A DNA stretch of 8,929 nucleotides from Acidaminococcaceae bacterium (GTDB lineage: Bacteria; Bacillota; Negativicutes; Acidaminococcales; Acidaminococcaceae): the NCBI GenBank assembly GCA_024405585.1, contig JAKSOM010000034.1, positions 1-8,929 of the forward strand, read 5' to 3'. Within the stretch, counting starts at the first letter, position 1; each line of letters starts with the position of its first letter. A program made the position numbers and the translations under genes. A model generated the notes under the pieces. That model saw nothing but the letters and a program-made list of their open reading frames with translations, was not told where the DNA came from and ran no database searches. Shown one piece after another: positions 1-8,200 of the stretch.

Positions 1-290
1 ACACCTTCCCGTGCAATATTATCCAACAAGGACTGCTTTATTTTGGTATATTTGTCAGGGGCCATAACCAAATCAACATCCTGCTGCAGTTCTCTTTCAA
101 AATCAATATACAATCCGCCCAAATCAAACAAACTCCTTATCTCCGGAGCATCCACATAAAAATCATAATCACTTTCTTCCGAATTATCCCCCCGAGCACG
201 GGAGCCGAAAAGTACAACTTTACTTAAATTCCTTTTTGTCACCACCGGCATAATCCTCTCCCGCAGGGCAGCTATCATATCCGCACTCAT
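1..290 (-). CDS. MNT-type nucleotidyltransferase, probable MntA-like antitoxin (3' end outside window)
   Basis: Seen: an open frame from an ATG at 290-288 running off the left edge, 96 complete codons, preceded by a G-rich ribosome binding site (AAGGGGG). Residues 29-35 read GSRARGD and are followed by SDYD at 40-43, which gives the G-S-x10-D-x-D signature of minimal nucleotidyltransferases (Asp41 and Asp43 bind metal); a third acidic residue is supplied by QDVDLV around Asp73. Known: members are about 100 residues, so only a few C-terminal residues are probably missing. In HEPN/MNT toxin-antitoxin pairs the MNT protein neutralises a HEPN RNase, by AMPylating a tyrosine near its active site in the studied case. 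Inferred: the antitoxin role, because the downstream position where a HEPN gene would sit is off the window. It could be a solitary MNT protein. It has its own promoter and lies after the terminator of the SPFH gene, so it is a separate unit. Confidence 0.85.
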   Translation of the reverse strand, partial: MSADMIAALRERIMPVVTKRNLSKVVLFGSRARGDNSEESDYDFYVDAPEIRSLFDLGGLYIDFERELQQDVDLVMAPDKYTKIKQSLLDNIAREG

Positions 291-314
291 CCTTCTTCCC
301 CCTTTATCCTTCCT

Positions 315-323
315 ATTATAGCA
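315..323 (-). promoter_or_regulatory. Extended -10 promoter of the nucleotidyltransferase gene
   Basis: On the minus strand TGCTATAAT is a perfect TGn extended -10 element with a consensus TATAAT. No good -35 is seen at the usual spacing, which is tolerated by extended -10 promoters. The expected start point near 308 gives a leader of roughly 18 nt containing the G-rich ribosome binding site. It lies immediately downstream of the SPFH terminator, so the gene is expressed independently. Confidence 0.7.
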
Positions 324-334
324 TATTGTCATCT

Positions 335-361
335 AAAAAAGCACCCTTTCGGATGCTTTTT
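335..361 (-). terminator. Intrinsic terminator of the SPFH gene
   Basis: Read on the minus strand, GCATCC and GGGTGC pair around a GAAA tetraloop (one G-U pair), flanked by an A-run and a T-run that extend the stem by about five pairs and supply the U-tail. It starts 8 nt after the SPFH stop codon. On the plus strand the same sequence would have an A-C mismatch, so the minus orientation is favoured. Confidence 0.8.
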
Positions 362-368
362 CACAATT

Positions 369-1118
369 CTACTTGACCGTAAGGAAGGGCAGACCGTTGC
401 CGCTGTAATACTGGGGCATTTTGCCGTCCCACTTGTCCAAAAACTTTTCCTGCAAAATCAAAGGCGTCAAAGTATTGGCCTTCACCTTTTGGGCTTCCGC
501 CTCCAACTTCACCCGCTCCAAATCATATTTGGCCTTTTCCGCATCCTGCTGGGCAATCTTCTTCCTGGTAATAGAAGCGTTGAACTTGTCGTCAAAATCA
601 TGTCCTGTAATGGAAACGCTCCGTACCAAAAGCCCGCTGTCAGCCACCCGGTTTTTGAATTCATTCTCAATCTTCTTGGAAATCTCCGACCTATGGGAAA
701 CAAATTCCGCAATATCGTAATTGGCCACAATGCTGTTGATTACCTCCAACAGAGTGGGGGTAATCAGAATCTGCTCAATCTGGGTTTTATACTTCTTATA
801 AATTTGCCCCACTTCCTCGGGGTTCAAAGAATAAATCAGATTCAAATCCAACTTAATGGTCTGCATATCCTTGGAAGAAACCTCCGTAGTCACATGACTG
901 TTGGTTTCCCGGATATTCATCTTCACCACCTGGTCCACAACCGGCAACTTGACATTAAAGCCCTCCTGCATCGTACCGCTGTATTTGCCCAACCGCAGCA
1001 CAACCCCGGTCTCACCGGTATCAATAACAGTGGCCCCATTGACAACAATCCCCGCCGCCACCAACGCCAAAAACAACACAGTGCCAAACTTCAAACCGCT
1101 CTTAACTTGAAAATCCAT
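369..1118 (-). CDS. SPFH/Band 7 domain (prohibitin-like) membrane protein
   Basis: Seen: a 249-residue product from the ATG at 1118-1116. A longer frame exists back to a TTG at 1190, but the ATG has a perfect AGGAGG six nt upstream and starts just before the membrane segment, so it is preferred. Order: short basic N-terminus (Lys6, Lys10); one hydrophobic helix at about 11-31; an SPFH domain from about 31 that opens with the family-typical VIDTGETGVVLRLGKY and continues through the GFNVKLPVVDQVV region; a charged, Ala/Glu/Lys-rich coiled coil at about 186-215; and a short tail with KWDGKMPQYYSGNG. Known: prohibitin-like SPFH proteins form large ring or cage oligomers at membranes, act as scaffolds and often modulate membrane proteases such as FtsH. 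Inferred: a single-pass inner-membrane scaffold, N-terminus inside. No protease gene is adjacent, so it is not an obvious HflK/HflC pair. It has its own promoter and terminator and is probably monocistronic. Confidence 0.88.
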   Translation of the reverse strand: MDFQVKSGLKFGTVLFLALVAAGIVVNGATVIDTGETGVVLRLGKYSGTMQEGFNVKLPVVDQVVKMNIRETNSHVTTEVSSKDMQTIKLDLNLIYSLNPEEVGQIYKKYKTQIEQILITPTLLEVINSIVANYDIAEFVSHRSEISKKIENEFKNRVADSGLLVRSVSITGHDFDDKFNASITRKKIAQQDAEKAKYDLERVKLEAEAQKVKANTLTPLILQEKFLDKWDGKMPQYYSGNGLPFLTVK

Positions 1119-1124
1119 TCTCCG

Positions 1125-1130
1125 CCTCCT
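1125..1130 (-). promoter_or_regulatory. Shine-Dalgarno site deciding the SPFH start
   Basis: AGGAGG on the minus strand, six nt before the ATG at 1118. This is the reason for rejecting the upstream TTG at 1190, which would add 24 residues containing four consecutive arginines and no family similarity. Confidence 0.8.
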
Positions 1131-1221
1131 TATTCCTACGACCAATTCAACACATTTGCAACCTTCATACTCTTGCAATTCACGTGGCAAATCTATCTAC
1201 AGCGTAAACTACCACAATATA

Positions 1222-1251
1222 ATTATCCTCCATCCTCCCCAAAGCTGTCAA
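1222..1251 (-). promoter_or_regulatory. Sigma-A-type promoter of the SPFH gene
   Basis: On the minus strand a consensus -35 TTGACA (1251-1246) is followed after 18 nt by GATAAT (1227-1222; five of six match TATAAT). The predicted start point near 1215 leaves a leader of about 97 nt before the ATG at 1118. No convincing alternative was found closer to the gene. Confidence 0.65.
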
Positions 1252-1351
1252 CTCCCCATTCAAAATTTTTTACTCCTTCGGCCTATATATTTTCTCTTCA
1301 TCACACAAAAATTCTCTCAAGAAAAAAGTTTGCAACGTCAAAAAACGATTT

Positions 1352-1390
1352 TTCCGTTACGTAACATTTGGAAAATGTTACGTAACGGAA
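1352..1390. repeat. Perfect 18-bp inverted repeat with nested GTTACGTAAC palindromes
   Basis: Arms 1352-1369 and 1373-1390 are perfect reverse complements separated by 3 nt (GGA on the plus strand). Each arm contains the self-complementary 10-mer GTTACGTAAC, at 1356-1365 and 1377-1386, so their centres are 21 bp apart, which is two helical turns. That phasing suits a cooperative pair of dimeric regulators or a regulatory tetramer. It lies about 100 bp upstream of the SPFH -35 and 25 bp after the autotransporter terminator. Neither side has an adjacent U-tract (the nearest T6 on the minus strand is 8 nt away), so it is not a standard terminator, although a back-up terminator or a processing site remains possible. 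The binding protein is unknown. Confidence 0.85.
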
Positions 1391-1414
1391 CTTTCCCATT
1401 TTCACAAAACCAAC

Positions 1415-1450
1415 AAAAAAATCCCTCCGCTTTTCAGCGAAGGAATTTTT
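1415..1450 (-). terminator. Intrinsic terminator of the autotransporter gene
   Basis: On the minus strand the arm AAATTCCTTCGC pairs with GCGGAGGGATTT (two G-U pairs) around the loop TGAAAA and continues into a run of T. It lies 13 nt after the stop codon at 1466-1464, which separates the autotransporter transcript from the SPFH unit. Confidence 0.85.
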
Positions 1451-1463
1451 AGAAGTTACAGGT

Positions 1464-2261
1464 TTAGAAACTCCAGCTCAGGTTTACGTTCCATCTATTG
1501 TTTCTGCTATTGCTGCTCTTCATATAATCATAGCCCACACCCATGGTGAAGTTCTTCCTGCTGACAGAAATCCCCGCTTTGATGAAGAGGGCGCCCTTGT
1601 CCAGTACGTCAAATTCGTAGGAACTGCCCACCCTTTCATGGGTAACGCTTGTCCTGCCATCCCTGTTGCCAAGGTTGAAGGCGTAGCCCAGGGCCACTTC
1701 CGGTTTCACCTTCCAGCCGTAGAAATTGTCTACAGCTGTCTTGTAGCTCACGCCCAGGGGCAGTACCACGCCTGAAAGGTTGTTCGTGCTGAATTCCATG
1801 CCCAGGTTGTTGCTGTAGTCCTTGCCGTTGATGCGGATGTATCGCAGTCCTGCAAAGGGGGTTAAAGTTCCCTTGCCGACCTTGTAGGGCATTTCCGCCC
1901 TTACACCCACGCTATAGGTGTTCGTTTTGGCGTCCGCCTTGATGGAGGTGCCGTCCGCCGTCATTTCCGTTTCGTTTTTGCCGTGCAGATAGGTGATGTC
2001 ACCGTGCAGTTGTACGGCCCCCACTTTCTTCCTGCCATAAACCTCAACGCTGTTGTATTTGCTGTCGTTATGTCCGGTGCTGTTGGTGGTATTACCGTTC
2101 ACATAGCCCAGCGCCAGACCCAGGGTGATGTCCTTGTCATCCACCAGGTCATAACCGATGACGGTGCCGTTGAATTGGGCATCATATTGGGAAGTGGTGT
2201 CGCCCATGGCCAGCCCGTCCACTTTGTCCTTGTTGTGGATGAAGGTTGCCCAGAGTTTCTC
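1464..2261 (-). other. Autotransporter beta-barrel translocator domain
   Basis: Residues about 2155-2419 of the autotransporter. The segment opens with KLWATFIHNKDKVDG, continues with paired strands such as LGLALGYVNGNT, VEVYGRKKVGAVQLHGDITYLHG, TLTPFAGLRYIRING and KVKPEVALGYAFNLG, and closes on WNVNLSWSF. A length near 265 residues and a terminal phenylalanine are what the family shows; the terminal aromatic residue is part of the signal recognised by BamA. Confidence 0.88.
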
Positions 2262-5200
2262 GCCTTCCTCCTTGTTGCCGAAGTGGGTGGCCACAGCATC
2301 CGTCACCATGTTGGCAACATCATGGGCGCCCCTGGTCACACCCAGGTTTTCCGCACTGAAGGCGGTGTTAGCCCCGTTCCAGGTAAGTTTGAAGCCGAAG
2401 GTGTTGTCAATCTGCTCTTCCGGCAACAGAAGGGCTATCTTGTACAGTGTGTTGTCCGTATAGATATTGCCGCCGAAGTAGTTGCCCGCCGGATCCACAC
2501 CCTCGCCGTGCAACAGTTTGTAGATGCCCACGCCTTGGGCATTGGCGCCTGCCACAAACACTTTGGCGTTGTCGCTGATGCTGATATCCTCCGCAGTGCT
2601 GCCCTGCAAATCAATTATGCCTGCTGCACCGCTTTGGGCCTGGCCGCCCTCCAAAATCAACAGGGCACCCTCATCCATCCGGAGCATGGGCGCTGTAGCC
2701 GGATTGTAGGACGGATCGGCAGTAATGGCCAAATGGTCACCATTGGTCTTGCTAATGGTGACATTGGTGCTGCCGGAGCTGTTCTTCAACGCCATAACTC
2801 CCAGGCCGTCGTTCACAACAAACCCGTCGCCATTGGTCATTGTGGCCACCCCTGCCCGCTCCACATAATTCCTCAATGTGGCAGTATCGTAGCCCTGGTT
2901 GAAAACCGTACCATCCGCAACCACCTGAATAGTACCGCCCCGGATATCCACTTCATCCGTCTTGACATATGCCGGGTCGACAACCAGCCAGCCACCATTG
3001 CCCACCGCCAATGTGGGGGTATACACATTGGTGCCAATCACATTCATTTTTGCACCGTCAATTACAATTTCTGCAAATTCCAGTTCCTTGTTCTTGGTCG
3101 TACTATCAGTTGTTGCCACACCCACATTAATCACAGCACCCTCGGAAATTGTCAAATTAACAGGAACCTTTTCCTCGGTATTGCTCTTGACCACGCCTCT
3201 TTCCTTGTCGCCACCCATCAGGACAAGGTTTGTGCCACCGCCGGTCACCACAAGGTCCAGCGAACCTTTGGACCTGTCCTTGAGTTTCTCAATTTGGAAA
3301 CCCTTGACCATGAAGTTGGAACCGCCCTCCACTATGATTTTATCTGTGGCCAACAGTTCCGTGCTGTCGGCCTTGGTCACCTCCACATATTCGGCAGACA
3401 CGGAGGCAATTTCCGTACCGGCGGAGGGAGATACATCCGTCACCACCTTCGGCTTTACGCCGCTCAACCTAACATCACCCGTAACATCATCCACATTGCC
3501 CTGGACAACTATCACTTCATTTTGGGCCTTTTGCAAAGTTCCCGACAGCATCAGCGTGGTCCTGCCCCCGTCAAGTCCCAATGCCCCGCTGATGTCACCA
3601 TAATCCTTTGCCGTATAGGTCTCCTTCCCCCCGAAGTTATTGAGGTTCAGCACGCCGCCCACTCCCTCGAACTTCTGTCCGAAGACGGTTTTTTGTTTGG
3701 TGGTGCCGTCCAGCAGCTGTTCCGCATCCATGTATACGGAACCATCCGTAATCCTCAAAGTTTCCACATCTTCAATATTGGCGGCATCCTGCAAATCGAA
3801 GTAACCCCCCACAATGTCCGCTATGCCGCCGGTAATCTTTCTGCCCACCAGGGCATGATTATCCTGGGTTCCGCCGAACAGTTTGATGGTGCCCTTATTT
3901 GTTACGTCCGCCCCCAGGTTGCCGACATCCGTCTTCAGGACATTGTGTTGGTCAATGACAATGCCTCCGCCGCTGGTGATGGGGGCATTGGCGGTTACGG
4001 TCAGTTCCGCACCGCTGTTGCCGCCGGTAATGACGGTTTTGCCCGTACCGCCGACTGCATAGCCCAGTATCCTGCCATCCCCATCGGCTCCGCCCTTCAG
4101 GTTCAAGGTGCCGTTATTGGCGGCCACGTTCCCCAGTTTGTCCGCATAAATTGTCAAGGATTTGTCCTTGTTAACTGTTACCCGGGTCTTGATGCCGCCT
4201 TCGGTTGCACCGGTGGCATCAATGACACTGTCGATAATAACTTCACCATCACCCTCCAAAATGGCCTTCAGTTCGCCCTCTATTTCATCCGCCAGTTTCA
4301 GTTTGGCCTGGGAACGGATGCGGTTGGTTTCACCGGCGATGTATTCCGCCTTTTCTGCGGAGGTTTCCCCTGCAAATTCCAGGATACCCCCCTGCACTTT
4401 GCTGTTCAGAATACCGTTGTTGATTATTACGGTGCCGTTGTTGGTCAGGGAAACGCCTTCGTCCCCATTAATGTTGCTTTGCTCAATCACTACCCCTTTG
4501 CCCACCGTAAGGTTGCCTTTGAGGTTCATGGTGCCGCTGCCGCTGACACCCTTGGCGAAAATTACTCTGTCGTCCAGGATGTTCAGGGTGCCTTCGTTCA
4601 CCACGTCCATGGTCCCTGTCTCCACAAAGGTGATGCTCTTCAAATTGATCGTTCCCTGGATAGTGCTGTTGTCGATGGCCCTGTCAAATTGCTCCACACT
4701 GAGGTTTTCCAGTGTCAGGGTGTCACGATTGTTGTTCTTCAGCACACTGTTGCCGTTTTTGGCAACGATTCTGTTGCCCTTGCCTGCAATAGTGAGGGTT
4801 CTGGGGGCGCTGCCCTCAATTTCCCTCAGTTGCAAGGTGCCGTCCACCTCTTCGGCGGCTTTCAGGGTGTAGTTGATATCCCCGTCCTCCTGGGCCAAAA
4901 CTTCCTGCAACGTCCGTTGGTCTTTCAATTCCTTCAGTACGTCAATAAAGCCGTATTTCAAACCGCTGCCGCTGTCCCCGGCCACCTTGTAGGCCTGGGT
5001 GAAGGTATAGGTGCATTCCTCGGTGGCAATGCTCTTCGACCCTGTGATGGTAAGGGTGTTGGTGCCGGTGGTATCAACCAACTGTATCTGTTTGTATTCC
5101 GAGTCGCCCCAAGCGTCATAATCATCTCCGCTCAGGGTGATGTCCCCCAGGGTGATGGTGCCGCCGACTCCCGCAACACTCATCTTGTCCAGCACCATTC

Positions 5201-8200
5201 CAGCATTTTCATCCATGACCCCCGTAACATTGTATGTCGCCCCGTTCAAGGTCAAGGTCACATCCTGCAGATTGTCCTTGGTAAAGGTTACGTTTTCGCC
5301 CAGTGTCACATTGCCGCCCTTGATTTTGGCGGGAGCGCTGCCACCGGTTACCGTGCCGAAGCCGCTGCCTTGCTCCATTGCCACAGTACCATTGTTGATA
5401 ACATCACCGGTCAGGTTGCCCTCAGTAACGGTCAAGTTCTTGCCGGCAGAAACATTATTATTGACGGTGGCAATATAATCCGCCCTGGCCGTAACATTAC
5501 CATTGATATTCAATGTTCCGCCGGTAACGGCCACGGACAAAATACCTGCATCCAAATTAACCGTGCCAGTATTAGTAACTTCGTTCTTCAATCCGGATGC
5601 ACTGATATTCAAAGTTCCCCCGTTATTCAAAGTTCCCGCACCGCTGATACCATTAGCGGTCACTGTCCCGCTCAAGTTCACCGTTCCTGCGTTACTGATA
5701 TCCGTAGTATTTCCGGATAGAGTGACGTCTTTCAAATTAAGTACGCCACCGCTAACTACACTAAAAGCCGTGGCAAAATTGCTGACGACAGAATTACTTC
5801 CGCTTTGAGGTATACCATCCATTTTCAAAGTATAACCTTCAGCAACAGTAATACCTCCATCTGCATTCTTTCCCTTACCAGTCAAAAGATGACCATTCAA
5901 CTTCACATCCTTAACCTTATCTGCACCACCGGTAGTAACCTCCAAGGCATTGTCGCTGAACACAAAATCTTTTGTGAATGAGAAAGTTGCATCTGCGCCC
6001 TGTCCCAAGTAATCTTTGAAGGATTGTACATTAACATTCTTACTTACTGCAATCTGGCCTGCTGTTTTGTCCAGGGTAAAGGTATAGATGTAATCACCGG
6101 TTATGGTCTGCAGAGAATTGTTGCTCAATTGCAACGCACCTGCACCGCTGCCAGTAATAACCGCAAGATTAGCAATAGCATCATCAGAATCCGCCGTAAT
6201 GTTAACTGAAGTTAAGATAATCTTGGCATCATTGCTCACAGCATTAATAGCCATCTTATCGTTACGCTCGGCATCAGTAGTGTTACCTGTCAACTTAGCA
6301 TCGATCTCCAAATCAGCATTGCCAGCCAAGGTTCCCACCGTCAAAGTGTTATAAGCCACCGTACCGCTGGTCTGTTGCATATCAATGGTCTTGCCGTTAC
6401 CATCCAAATTCATCAGGTCAGCATTCTTGTCTACTGTCAAATTATCTGCCAAAGCTACTTTGCCAGCACCAGTTACATTTGCAACGCCCAACTTACCGGC
6501 CAAATTCAAAGCACCGCCATTCTCAACAGTAACCCCATTGGTCACAACAGCATCATACAAATTGACTGTTGCCTTCCCTGTCACATCCAAACGGTCAATA
6601 GTGGAAATGCCTTTGATTGTTGTGGTACTTGCTGCCTCAGTATCAAACAGCAACGAACTGCCGCTAACGCTCACAAGACCATCATTCAAAGTGTTCGTGC
6701 CCTTGAAGGTCAAAATGCCGGCATTGTAGATATCATTAGCAACCTCATTTGCTTTATTGCCGTTGAAAGTTGTGTTGGTCAATGTCAAAGAGCAGCCCGC
6801 CTCGTTATAAATCGCACCACCCTCAGTTGCAGCCGTGTTGTTGGTGAAGGATGCGTTGGTAACAGACATTGAAGAAACTTCGTTATGAATACCTTTGGCT
6901 CTGTTCCCATTATATGCCTCACATACCTTATTGTCATAGGTAGAAAATCCATTGAAAATAGCACCACCTTTGTCGGCACTATTGGAAGCAAAACTTGTTA
7001 CAGTTTGTTTGTCTGTACCTAAAGTCATATTTGCCCCGTTAAAGATAGCACCGCCATTCATCAAAGCACTGTTACCAATGAAACTGCTGTCTGTAACAGT
7101 CATAGTACCGGGTTCGTAGTACATGATCTCAATAGGAGTACCGCTCCAAGCCGGTGCAAAACCAACATTAAAAATTGCACCACCATTATCTGCTTTATTA
7201 CCTTGACCTTCTTCGGCTCCGCCAAAAACAGAACCGGTAACCGTCATGGCTGCATCATTATAAATTGCACCGCCACCGCCCTGTCTGTCCACCTGATTGC
7301 CTGAATAATAGTTAGCAAATCCTTTGTTGCTATTGTATTTATCATCTCTGGTTTTATCTGCCTTATTACCCATAAAGACAGTGTTGCTGATGGTCACCTC
7401 TGGTTTTGCATAAGACCATTTGTTATGAACGGCATCTTCAGTTCTTCCCGTATAAGAAGCATAAGAAGTGTTATATACTGCACCGCCAACACCCGCTAAA
7501 TTACAAACGAATTCGCTATCAGCAATCTGCATTTTGCCAAAATAAGTTGGTCTTTCATAGGTATAACGACCTGCAGTATTTGCAACAGCACCACCATACT
7601 GGGCTTCATTACCTTCCCCATCACCAAAACCGCCAAAAGTTGCTTTACTAATAGTTACATCACCACGACTATAAACAGCACCACCGGCTCCATCCAGCAT
7701 AGATGTATTACCGGTCTCAGTGGTAACCTTGTTGCCCTTGAATACAGCACCTTCTGCAAACGTAACCTTCGCTTGTGTATCAGAACGTCCTGCACCGGTT
7801 TCATCAGTGGAAATTACCACAGCACCACCATTATATTTTGCACTGTTATTCAAAAACTCTCCGCCAAGGTCAGTCACTTGTGAGCCATCCTGAATACTGA
7901 TTGCACCACCTTCAGACCCTGCCTGATTATTCTTAAAAACCCCAGTAAACTTCTGTACCGTTGCTTTGGAGAAATGAGCACCGCCGCCATCACCGGAAGA
8001 CACCATATTACCGTCAAAAACCACATCCTCCAAATTTACAGTGGCACTTGTTACACTTAAGGCACCGCCACTGTTCCAACCATAGGAATGATTATCAATA
8101 AATTGAACGTTTTTGCCTGTCAAAGTAATGGTGCTGCTGCTAATCGCCAAAGCCGTGAAATCACTGGGTGATTTGGACAAACCGTTGGACGGATTACCTC

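Noticed and set aside
1119..1190. Upstream TTG start that would lengthen the SPFH protein by 24 residues
   Set aside because: The ATG at 1118 has a perfect AGGAGG at six nt and places the membrane helix near the N-terminus; the extension has no such support.
489..1364. A 291-codon plus-strand frame opposite the SPFH gene
   Set aside because: It is antisense to a gene with clear family motifs and continues through the promoter and the perfect inverted repeat; the product is low-complexity and unlike any known protein.
1339..1390. The perfect inverted repeat as an intrinsic terminator for the autotransporter
   Set aside because: A well-formed terminator already lies closer to the stop codon at 1450-1415, and here the T6 run on the minus strand begins 8 nt after the stem.
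1983..5720. A 1245-codon open frame on the plus strand, antisense to the autotransporter
   Set aside because: It is in exact codon register with the autotransporter, so it stays open only because that gene lacks TTA, CTA and TCA codons here. The translation has no recognisable domain. It is used above only as a measure of codon bias.
7659..7667. RGD tripeptide at residues 353-355 of the autotransporter as an integrin-binding motif
   Set aside because: A single RGD in more than 2400 residues is expected by chance, and nothing around it indicates an exposed loop dedicated to binding.
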